Origin: Schaedlerella sp.
GTDB lineage: Bacteria > Bacillota > Clostridia > Lachnospirales > Lachnospiraceae
Reading direction: 5' to 3'
NCBI GenBank assembly: GCA_020024595.1
Contig: JAHHTO010000079.1
Location: 1 to 10,659 of the forward strand
Length of the DNA stretch: 10,659 nucleotides
The position numbers and the translations under genes are program-made. Under the pieces are notes generated by a model that had not been told where the DNA came from, searched no databases, and saw only the letters and a program-made list of their open reading frames with translations. Each line of letters opens with the position of its first letter. Position 1 is the first letter of the stretch. Shown here in pieces: positions 1-6,621 of this stretch.

Positions 1-987
1 CCATATACAGTTGAAATAAAAAAAATTCCTGTTGAGTATCAGCAAACTGTCAAACAATTTGTTTATATATTGGGATTAGCATTGATTTTACTTATATTCG
101 TAGCAATTATTTTAGAAAAGAAGTTAATCCAATACTTAACAAAACCACTATTAGAATTAAATAGATCCATGGAGTCTGTTACAATGGATAACTTGCATGT
201 AGACATCGTAGATGAAGGATCGATCGATGTACTATTAAAGTTGGAAAAAACATTTAATGCAATGTTAAAAAAACTAAACAAAAGTATGCAAATGCAAATT
301 ATTGCACAAACGAATGAAGTAAAGGCTCAGTTTTTTGCCCTTCAATCGCAGATGAATCCTCATTTTATACATAATATGTTAGCAATTATATCCATGGAAT
401 CACAAATGGATGGGAATAAAAAAGTTCCATATATTTGTCAAAATCTTGGAAATATACTTCGATATAATGCTCAAATGGAAGATGGATATAGCACGATAAG
501 ACAAGAATGCAGTTCAGCTGAAAATTACATGAAACTAATGAAAGTCAGATATGAAGAATTATTTCAATATGAAATTGAAATCAAAGACAGAATAGACGAT
601 GTTAGAATTCCTAAACTGATTTTACAGCCTCTTTGTGAAAATTGTTTTCAACACGGACTTAAAAACGTTGAACCAAAATGGATGATAAAAGTCATCGCAT
701 GGAAAGATGAGGAACAATGGTTTTTGAAAGTCATGGATAATGGAAGTGGTTTTACAGAAGATTTTCTCATAAAATTTGAAAAAGAAAAAGAAAGAATGGG
801 GAAAGCAAATGTAAAAAATGTTTTAGAAAGTATGAAAATAGGAGGTCTATGCCTTTCTAATATTTATATTAGAATGAAAATAGAATACGGAATATCCATG
901 ACATTTGAACTTTTTAATGAAAATGGAGGAGCTGTAGTACTTTTAGGAGGAAAAATAATTGATACGAGTTTTGGTTGCAGAGGATGA
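1..987 (+). CDS. Sensor histidine kinase, YesM/His_kinase class, 5' end cut by window edge
   Basis: This is the C-terminal part (328 residues visible) of a membrane sensor kinase; the frame is open from base 1, so the true start and most of the extracellular sensor lie upstream. In visible numbering, residues 1-19 are the end of the outside domain, 20-38 a hydrophobic membrane helix, and about 40-95 a HAMP-like linker. The phosphoacceptor box MNPHFIHNM has His at about 121. An N-box (PLCENCFQHG, about 210-219) and a G-box (DNGSGF, about 246-251) mark the HATPase domain, followed by a second glycine motif (GGLCLSNIY). This layout is typical of PF06580 kinases paired with AraC-type regulators, which usually control sugar uptake and use. 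The gene overlaps the regulator by 29 nt. The H-box has Ile-His where Leu-Phe or Leu-Tyr is common, but the key His and Asn residues are intact. The ligand cannot be inferred. Confidence 0.93.
   Translation, partial: PYTVEIKKIPVEYQQTVKQFVYILGLALILLIFVAIILEKKLIQYLTKPLLELNRSMESVTMDNLHVDIVDEGSIDVLLKLEKTFNAMLKKLNKSMQMQIIAQTNEVKAQFFALQSQMNPHFIHNMLAIISMESQMDGNKKVPYICQNLGNILRYNAQMEDGYSTIRQECSSAENYMKLMKVRYEELFQYEIEIKDRIDDVRIPKLILQPLCENCFQHGLKNVEPKWMIKVIAWKDEEQWFLKVMDNGSGFTEDFLIKFEKEKERMGKANVKNVLESMKIGGLCLSNIYIRMKIEYGISMTFELFNENGGAVVLLGGKIIDTSFGCRG
945..950 (+). promoter_or_regulatory. Ribosome binding site fixing a TTG start
   Basis: A perfect AGGAGG lies inside the end of the kinase gene, 8 nt before the TTG at 959. 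The reading from that TTG gives the canonical receiver start MIRVLVAEDE, with the acidic pair at residues 8-9. This supports TTG as the real start, and no in-frame ATG fits the receiver fold. Confidence 0.85.
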
Positions 988-2434
988 ATTACCTATTCTT
1001 CGTGGAATTAAAAACATGATCGAAAACAATCATGCGGAATTCACGGTTGTAAAATCTGCTTATAACGGCAGAGAAGCAATAGAATATTTGAAAAATAATC
1101 CAGTAGATGTAATTTTCACAGATATTAATATGCCTCTTGTAAATGGAATGGAGGTATTGGAATTTGCGTCACAGAAATATCCAGATTGCATGAAAGTTAT
1201 TATTAGTGGATATAATGAATTTCAATATGCGCAACAGGCAATTCATTTGGGCGTAAAAGAGTATTTATTAAAACCAATTGTGTATGATGATTTACAGAAA
1301 ATATTAAACAATATATTAGCTGGGATAGAAGAAAAAAGAGAAAAATCACAGAAAAGTCTCTTAAAATCGGTTGTTTATGAAGGCAATAAAAGTGTTGGAA
1401 CACAAAAAGTTCAAATGGTGCATTTTTGTGCCGGACCTTTGATAAAAGAAGGATTAGAGGAAAGTGTGGAAGAGTGTGACTTTTGGAAAGGAAATGACAT
1501 AGAAAGCACAGCATTAAAGTTTCTTCCAAAAGAAATAAGTGTATATGCTTTTGAAAAATATCAACCAAATGAGCGTATACTCTTAACTGTTTCTAAAGAA
1601 AAAGTCCATATGAAAAATTTTTGTATAAAAGTCATTGAGGAAATGGAGAAAGTGGGAATTTGTCTGACTGCCGTTTTTCATCAAAAAGAAATTGATATGC
1701 AGGATATTCCCTCAATGAGCCGACAATTACGAAAATGTATGAGAGATCATATTTTGCTTGGTGAAAGCTGTGCTTTTGAAGACGAAGATTTATTAAAAGA
1801 GAATAGTGAGAGTGCGTTTCTGAATAGATTTACCGGAAAAGAAAACGCAATGATAAAAGAAGCAGAATTAATATTTAGTTATGAAACATTGAAGCAAAAA
1901 GATTGTGTATATCTATTAGAAAATTTATTAAAGCAAGTTTTTCCGGATTCGAGAGAACAAGTTGAAAATAATGAAGATACAATTTGGAATTTAATTCTCT
2001 ATTCGGTAAATGGAAAAGAACTTTTTCATAATTTGATGCAAATTCTAGAAGAAAAAGGAATTTATGATGGACAAGTAAAAACGAAAGAGTTAATAGAGCA
2101 TGTAGATCATTATGTGCAAAAACATTTTTCAGAGGATATTACAGTGGCTTCCGTCGCTGATAAATTTGGTTTGGTACCTCCATATCTAAGCAGGTTGTTT
2201 AAAGAATATAGTGGATATACATTATCTCAATATATTCAAAAAATACGAATAGATCGTGCGAAAAAGTTGTTGGAGATGGAAGGTGAAATTCTTGCTAAGG
2301 ATGTTGCAGAAATTGTCGGATATCCGAACCCATTATACTTTTCGAAAATATTTAAGAAGAAAGTAGGAATGTATCCTTCAGATTATAGAAAACAAATGAA
2401 AGCAAAAAGTGAAGGGGAAGAATATGAAGTTTAA
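959..2434 (+). CDS. Response regulator, REC plus AraC-type DNA-binding domain (YesN class)
   Basis: This 491-residue cytoplasmic transcription factor is the presumed phosphorylation partner of the kinase just upstream. The receiver domain (about 1-120) carries the acidic pair E8/D9, phosphoacceptor D55 in TDINMP, S83 in the IISGYNEF switch segment, and K105 in LLKP. The middle (about 130-370) has no motif I recognise, as is usual for long YesN-type regulators. The C-terminal AraC/XylS domain (about 375-480) has two helix-turn-helix units: one near 395-419 (SVADKFGLVPPYLSRLFK) and one near 445-477, with the family signature around VGYPNPLYFSKIFKKKVG. The start is TTG, with a perfect ribosome binding site. 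The gene overlaps the kinase by 29 nt and the next enzyme gene by 11 nt, which suggests translational coupling. It probably activates the glycan genes downstream and possibly a transporter outside the window; its operator was not identified. Confidence 0.95.
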   Translation: MIRVLVAEDELPILRGIKNMIENNHAEFTVVKSAYNGREAIEYLKNNPVDVIFTDINMPLVNGMEVLEFASQKYPDCMKVIISGYNEFQYAQQAIHLGVKEYLLKPIVYDDLQKILNNILAGIEEKREKSQKSLLKSVVYEGNKSVGTQKVQMVHFCAGPLIKEGLEESVEECDFWKGNDIESTALKFLPKEISVYAFEKYQPNERILLTVSKEKVHMKNFCIKVIEEMEKVGICLTAVFHQKEIDMQDIPSMSRQLRKCMRDHILLGESCAFEDEDLLKENSESAFLNRFTGKENAMIKEAELIFSYETLKQKDCVYLLENLLKQVFPDSREQVENNEDTIWNLILYSVNGKELFHNLMQILEEKGIYDGQVKTKELIEHVDHYVQKHFSEDITVASVADKFGLVPPYLSRLFKEYSGYTLSQYIQKIRIDRAKKLLEMEGEILAKDVAEIVGYPNPLYFSKIFKKKVGMYPSDYRKQMKAKSEGEEYEV

Positions 2435-4322
2435 TGTATCTGGGTTAGATGAAAATAAGAAAAAAGTAACAACGTTTTTTTTATCAGAACAAGGTTATAC
2501 TTGCAATGAACAGGGAATTATTGTTGAGTATAAAAAAACACAAGATCAAACTATTTTAGTAGAGTTTGATGGAAATAAAGTGACTATATCAGCAGCGAAA
2601 GAGGTTGGATTATATAGAGGATTACATTTGTTTTTACAGAAAATCTCAATTAATGGAGAAATGCCATTTGTGTTAAAGGAGACTGGTCGTTTCTTGGAAA
2701 CAGGACTGATGTTGGACTGTTCTAGAAATGGTACATTAAGTATCAATATGATCAAAGAGATGATTCGTACCTGCGCAGCGGTTGGAATTAGCCAAGTTTA
2801 CTTGTATATGGAAGATGTATATGAAATACCAGAAGAAAAATATTTTGGTGCATTTCGTGGAAGATATACCTGTGAAGAATTAAAAGAATTAGATAAATAT
2901 GGCCTGCAAATGGGAGTGGAACTCATTCCGGCTATTCAGACACTAGCACATTTGCATACATATTTAAGATGGCCAGCAACTAAGGATCTACATGATACGG
3001 AAGATATATTACTCGTTGGAGAGGAAAAAACAGAACAATTTATTCGGCGATTAATTCACTATGCATCGTACCCTTTTTCTACAAAAAAAATTCATGTGGG
3101 AATGGATGAAGCAGGTCTACTTGGGTTAGGAAAATATTTAAAAATACATGGATATCGTGAGAGATATCAAATCATGAAAGAGCATCTCAATATGGTGTAT
3201 CATATATGTAAGGAAGAATCCCTGGAAGTTATTATGTGGAGTGATATGTTCTTTCGCCTGAAATCTCCTACAGGGGATTACTATGATCTTCCTGAGGATA
3301 CGGAATTTAGGGAACTGGAATCTATACCAAAAGATTTATCTTTGGTTTACTGGGACTACTATCATCACAACCAAAGCATCTACGATAAAAATATTAGATT
3401 GCACCGAAAGTTGACAAATAATATCTGCTTTGCAGGTGGTGGATGGACATGGAATGGGCTTGCACCAAATTATAGTAAAGCAAAAAAGACATTAAAAGAA
3501 GGGCTTGCGAGTTGTGCAAAGAACGGGATAGATAATGTATTTTGTACATTTTGGTTTGATAACGGAATGGAAACACCTGCGAGAACCATTTTATATTCAG
3601 CAATATATTTTGCACAATTATGCTTTTATGATCAAGTTGAATCAGAAAAATTGGATTGTTGGTTAAAACAGCTTACAGGGTATGTGGAAGAAGATTTTAT
3701 GTTATTAAATATGTTTGATAGCCCAGAAGGAGTTTTGCAAGATAACGAGAATGCAGACAATCCGTCTAAATATTTATTTTATCAGGATCCACTGGTCGGA
3801 ATCTTTGATGGCCAAGTTAAAAATTCATTTTTAGATAAGTACTATATGGAAATATATAACAAAATAGACGGATTAAAACTGACAGATGATCGGATGGATG
3901 ATATTTTTATTTATTATAAAATGTTGGCAAGAGTTTTAGTGTGTAAATCAATGCTAGGTGTGAAACTCCGTAATGCATACCGCATACAAGATAAAGAGGA
4001 ATTGGCATCGTTAAAAAAATGTATGGAAGATTCTTTACATAGCATATGCAAGTTGAAGGAACTAAGAAAGAAAATTTGGTTTGATGAGTGTAAACCTTTT
4101 GGATATGAAGTATTAGATATCCGATATGGTGGAGTTGGAACACGTATGGAGAGCTCAATCCAAAGATTAGAACTATATTTGCAAGAAAAAATCGACTCAA
4201 TAGAAGAACTAGAAGAAGAAATGCTAATATATAATGAAGATAAAACTCGCTCAGATCACAAACATTGTATGGGTGGTTTTTGGCAAGATATGGTTAGTGC
4301 TGGAAATATTGCAGGAATATAG
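2424..4322 (+). CDS. GH20 beta-N-acetylhexosaminidase, GcnA-like, cytoplasmic
   Basis: This 632-residue enzyme is predicted to release terminal beta-linked GlcNAc or GalNAc by substrate-assisted catalysis. A small N-terminal alpha/beta domain (about 1-85) is followed by a TIM barrel (about 86-400) and a helical C-terminal region to the end. The GH20 catalytic pair is D228/E229 in HVGMDEA. Substrate-pocket candidates are R101 (LDCSRNG), W272/D274 (MWSDMF), W310 (YWDYY), W341/W343 (GGGWTWNG) and W377 (FWFDNGME). Length and motif spacing resemble streptococcal GcnA (about 630 residues) rather than large secreted hexosaminidases. There is no signal peptide or anchor, so the substrate is probably imported. 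I chose ATG 2424, preceded by AAGGGG with short spacing; the GTG at 2409 in the same frame would place that site inside the coding region. The gene overlaps the regulator by 11 nt. The exact linkage and sugar are not readable from the sequence. Confidence 0.9.
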   Translation: MKFNVSGLDENKKKVTTFFLSEQGYTCNEQGIIVEYKKTQDQTILVEFDGNKVTISAAKEVGLYRGLHLFLQKISINGEMPFVLKETGRFLETGLMLDCSRNGTLSINMIKEMIRTCAAVGISQVYLYMEDVYEIPEEKYFGAFRGRYTCEELKELDKYGLQMGVELIPAIQTLAHLHTYLRWPATKDLHDTEDILLVGEEKTEQFIRRLIHYASYPFSTKKIHVGMDEAGLLGLGKYLKIHGYRERYQIMKEHLNMVYHICKEESLEVIMWSDMFFRLKSPTGDYYDLPEDTEFRELESIPKDLSLVYWDYYHHNQSIYDKNIRLHRKLTNNICFAGGGWTWNGLAPNYSKAKKTLKEGLASCAKNGIDNVFCTFWFDNGMETPARTILYSAIYFAQLCFYDQVESEKLDCWLKQLTGYVEEDFMLLNMFDSPEGVLQDNENADNPSKYLFYQDPLVGIFDGQVKNSFLDKYYMEIYNKIDGLKLTDDRMDDIFIYYKMLARVLVCKSMLGVKLRNAYRIQDKEELASLKKCMEDSLHSICKLKELRKKIWFDECKPFGYEVLDIRYGGVGTRMESSIQRLELYLQEKIDSIEELEEEMLIYNEDKTRSDHKHCMGGFWQDMVSAGNIAGI

Positions 4323-4338
4323 AAAGAAGGATGAATAG

Positions 4339-6177
4339 ATGGAGAAACTAATATTAAATGTCATTCACAGACCAGAAATGGTTCCGGAATACGCGGAAAA
4401 AGTGACTGGACACGGAAAAGAAGAAGATATTTCAAGAGAATCTCTTTTAACAGAGAGTTTAGATATTTTTAAAACACAACAGGAAATTGCTCATAAGAAT
4501 GGACTAAAAACGACTATTCAAATGACATATGCGAGCTTGTTTAATGAAGAGGCAGTTGCCCTGGCAAAAGAACACCATAGTGTTTATGGAGATGAGATTT
4601 CTTTATCTTTGTTGGGTTTGCCATGTGAAGAGTTTCGAAATAAATATAAAACAAAGGACTTTTGCATTTGGATGTTTTCCATGGAGGACAAGAAAGCAAT
4701 CGTAAAGGATGTTTTTGAAAAATTTTATGAGAAATTTGGCTTCTATCCTGAATCAACAGGAAGTTATTATATCGATGCTGAATTGATGAATTATATCAAA
4801 GAAAAATATCCAACCGTTAAGTGTGCAGTTGCAACTTGTTGGGAAGAGGGACCAAAAGCATATCATACTTGTAATAATTCATGGTACACATTATTTGATG
4901 GCGGTCCGTGGAATCCGTGGATTCCATCAAAACAAAATATTCATGCTCCTGCAGCCAATGAACAGGAAGATAGTGGTGTGGTTGCCATTCCTCATTTATC
5001 TCGTGATTTGATGGCATGTTTTGACGGAAACGGATCAAATTTCGGAACACATCCACAGAATGTGCTTCGTGGAATGATTTATGATTCAGAAACCTGGGAA
5101 TATCCATACTTATATAATTTGATTGACCAATATCGTAATCTTGCAAAATATAATAAAGGGTATTGCTATAACATGATGTTTGTAGGACCAGGTTGGATGA
5201 ACAAAATGGGACGATGGGAAGCACCATATGAGCTATTGCTGAAAAGTTACGAGGATGGAATGGCATATTATGGAAAGCTGAAAGAGGAAGGAAAGTTACA
5301 AGAAATGACGATGAGTGAGTTTGCAGATCATTACCGTGCAACACACACATATCAACAACCGGAATGCGCATTATGGAGAGATATTCTCTACGGATCAGAT
5401 AAGCAATATTTCTGGTATGCGGATCCGTATATGAGAACATGCCTTGATATGAATCAGGGGGGAGCGATGATCGATCTTCGACCGTATGTAGCAAAACTTG
5501 AATGGCCAGTGGGAATCGGAACGAAGCATATACAGGATGCGAGTTATCCATTCTTGATTCAGGCGAACTACCGAGCAGGTTATTTTACTCATTATGCTGG
5601 GGAAGGAACAATTAAGAGTTTGAAAGTAAGATACGAGGGAGAAGAAGTTGATCTGTGCCTATGTAGAACAAAAGCACATTATGCAGGAGAAGGAACAAAA
5701 CATATTGTGACATTAGATCCTGTAACCGTGGAATTTGCAGATTTAAGTGTTACTATCGTGTCAAAATTTATATTCGATGAAGGCAGCTCGAAAGTCGAAA
5801 TTGTAAGAGAAGTCGTAGATAGCAGTAACCCAGAATCAAAAGTGGAGTTTAATGAATATATAACAGCATGCTATGGAACTACAGAATATCCGGAAGATAT
5901 GTCTCATATTATCTTGTCTGTAAGTAATAAGGATACGAAAGAAACCTTAGAGTATGCTTATAAATGCAGAGAAGGTGAGTTAGAACAGGCAGAAAGTGTA
6001 TCAGCAATTATCCCGGAAATCGAAACAAAGGTGGAGATTTTGACTGAGGATTCGTCCCAGGTAGGATATTACAGAGAAGGATATGCATTTAGTCCAATGT
6101 TTACATTGGGAATGAAAAAAGAGATTCAGAAAGGACAGGTGATGAGAACATGGCTCAGTCTGGAAAAGGTAAACTAA
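4339..6177 (+). CDS. Uncharacterised 612-residue protein, possible glycan-active enzyme
   Basis: I do not recognise this family. The start is ATG 4339 with AGAAGG 8 nt upstream, and the gene begins 16 nt after the GH20 gene. There is no signal peptide or membrane helix, so it is probably cytoplasmic. Residues 1 to about 350 alternate strand-like and helix-like segments and resemble the beta/alpha barrels of the glycoside hydrolase/deacetylase superfamily: TTIQMTYASL (58-67), GDEISLSLLG (84-93), GSYYIDAEL (141-149), AIPHLSRD (216-223) and NFGTHPQN (234-241). Conserved-looking polar candidates are D85, E86, D146, H219, D223 and H238. A Trp/Pro/Gly-rich stretch (GGPWNPWIP, 188-196) could line a sugar site. 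From about 380 to 612 the sequence is strand-rich and probably a beta-sandwich, as is common after such barrels; HYAGEGT occurs twice there (418-424, 447-453). Its position suggests joint action with the GH20 enzyme on one glycan. The fold assignment is inference only. Confidence 0.88.
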   Translation: MEKLILNVIHRPEMVPEYAEKVTGHGKEEDISRESLLTESLDIFKTQQEIAHKNGLKTTIQMTYASLFNEEAVALAKEHHSVYGDEISLSLLGLPCEEFRNKYKTKDFCIWMFSMEDKKAIVKDVFEKFYEKFGFYPESTGSYYIDAELMNYIKEKYPTVKCAVATCWEEGPKAYHTCNNSWYTLFDGGPWNPWIPSKQNIHAPAANEQEDSGVVAIPHLSRDLMACFDGNGSNFGTHPQNVLRGMIYDSETWEYPYLYNLIDQYRNLAKYNKGYCYNMMFVGPGWMNKMGRWEAPYELLLKSYEDGMAYYGKLKEEGKLQEMTMSEFADHYRATHTYQQPECALWRDILYGSDKQYFWYADPYMRTCLDMNQGGAMIDLRPYVAKLEWPVGIGTKHIQDASYPFLIQANYRAGYFTHYAGEGTIKSLKVRYEGEEVDLCLCRTKAHYAGEGTKHIVTLDPVTVEFADLSVTIVSKFIFDEGSSKVEIVREVVDSSNPESKVEFNEYITACYGTTEYPEDMSHIILSVSNKDTKETLEYAYKCREGELEQAESVSAIIPEIETKVEILTEDSSQVGYYREGYAFSPMFTLGMKKEIQKGQVMRTWLSLEKVN

Positions 6178-6365
6178 ATTACAGATGTCCATCTTGTTTT
6201 ATGAGAGATTTAGACATTGATATGTTTTATGATAAAGACAAAGAAGAGTACTATTGCATCCGTTGTTGTTATAGTGGAAAGGAAGAAGATATCAAAGCTA
6301 AAAATGAAATGGCGAGATTTCGCTATCGTTCAATGAGAAAACGTTATACTTCTTTTGATTCGTAA
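6150..6365 (+). CDS. Small zinc-ribbon protein, 71 residues, function unknown
   Basis: This small soluble protein has a four-cysteine zinc-ribbon pattern: C13-P-S-C16, then 19 residues, then C36-I-R-C39, with an extra Cys at 40. The middle is acidic and aromatic (FYDKDKEEYYC), and the tail is strongly basic (RFRYRSMRKRY, about 52-62), which could contact nucleic acid. The ATG at 6150 is preceded by AGGTGA at 6138-6143 with 6-nt spacing. Its first 28 nt overlap the end of the unknown enzyme gene in another frame, so the two are probably translated from one message. A hairpin follows 25 nt after its stop. A paired CxxC pattern and normal initiation signals make it a real gene rather than chance. 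It does not look like a glycan enzyme and may instead belong with the conserved uvrB neighbourhood; its role is not readable. Confidence 0.82.
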   Translation: MAQSGKGKLNYRCPSCFMRDLDIDMFYDKDKEEYYCIRCCYSGKEEDIKAKNEMARFRYRSMRKRYTSFDS

Positions 6366-6390
6366 TTTACAGGAAATAGACAGTCATAAA

Positions 6391-6430
6391 TAGAGAAGGC
6401 AGCGGCTCGTTTGAGTCGTTGCCTTCTCTA
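6391..6430 (+). terminator. Long hairpin, probable terminator of the upstream operon
   Basis: An inverted repeat forms an 18-bp stem (6391-6408 with 6413-6430) with a GTTT loop; two of the pairs are G-U and there is no bulge. It starts 25 nt after the zinc-ribbon stop codon and before the uvrB promoter, which is where a terminator is expected. The sequence after the stem is AAAATTTC rather than a clear run of T, so intrinsic termination may be inefficient or need help. Its function as a terminator is inferred from stem strength and position. Confidence 0.72.
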
Positions 6431-6469
6431 AAATTTCAAAAAAATATGAACCTAAAAAGAAGTTGTACA

Positions 6470-6481
6470 GAACAAATGTTT
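6470..6481 (+). promoter_or_regulatory. LexA (SOS) box upstream of uvrB
   Basis: The sequence GAACAAATGTTT fits the Bacillota LexA/DinR operator core GAAC-N4-GTTY. Over the 14-base consensus CGAACRNRYGTTYC it matches at 12 positions, the exceptions being the two outermost bases. It lies 9 nt upstream of the likely -35 element and within reach of RNA polymerase. uvrB-uvrA is a well-known SOS regulon member in Bacillus subtilis, so the site and gene agree. DNA damage should relieve LexA repression here. Confidence 0.78.
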
Positions 6482-6490
6482 GCTAAATAC

Positions 6491-6519
6491 TATACACGTA
6501 AAAAAAAGTATGGTATAAT
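6491..6519 (+). promoter_or_regulatory. Sigma-A-type promoter of uvrBA with extended -10
   Basis: A perfect TATAAT at 6514-6519 is preceded by TG at 6511-6512, giving an extended -10 element. TATACA at 6491-6496 is a fair -35 (four of six consensus bases) with 17-nt spacing. Transcription would begin near 6526, leaving a leader of roughly 95 nt before uvrB. A weaker alternative uses TTGTAC at 6463-6468 as -35; the LexA box would then sit between its -35 and a poor -10. Confidence 0.8.
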
Positions 6520-6602
6520 CAGTGCGTATTTGATTTTTTAGTAGATATAGATTTTACTATTTTTATAGAGTCTTGAAAATAATACTTTTTTGTTATGAGA
6601 TT

Positions 6603-6609
6603 AGGAGGT
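6603..6609 (+). promoter_or_regulatory. Ribosome binding site that decides the uvrB start
   Basis: AGGAGGT lies 12 nt before ATG 6622. An earlier in-frame ATG at 6595 would put this site inside the gene and has no site of its own. The protein from 6622 begins MSFKLHSEYQPTGDQPQAIE, which matches the usual UvrB N-terminus, so 6622 is preferred. The 12-nt spacing is on the long side. Confidence 0.8.
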
Positions 6610-6621
6610 ATTTTAGTACGT

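Noticed and set aside
70..987. TTG at 70 as the start of the sensor kinase
   Set aside because: The frame is open back to base 1 and the TTG falls within the membrane helix, so the gene is truncated by the window rather than starting here.
2409..2423. GTG at 2409 as the start of the GH20 gene
   Set aside because: The ribosome binding site AAGGGG would lie inside the gene; ATG 2424 has correct spacing from it.
4331..4351. A six-codon mini-ORF (ATG at 4331) overlapping the start of the unknown enzyme gene
   Set aside because: The ribosome binding site touches this ATG and fits ATG 4339 far better; it is probably chance.
4817..5551. A 244-codon open frame on the minus strand inside the unknown enzyme gene
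   Set aside because: It lies wholly opposite a well-initiated gene, has low-complexity His/Ser/Leu-rich shadow composition, and shows no recognisable domain.
6530..6562. Weak TAGTA...TACTA inverted repeat in the uvrB leader
   Set aside because: The stem is only 5 bp of A/T-rich pairs in an AT-rich leader, too weak to call a riboswitch, operator or terminator.
6366..6621. Possible small RNA, CRISPR array or mobile-element end between the two operons
   Set aside because: Apart from the hairpin, LexA box, promoter and leader there is no repeat array, no target duplication and no tRNA-like or transposase sequence.
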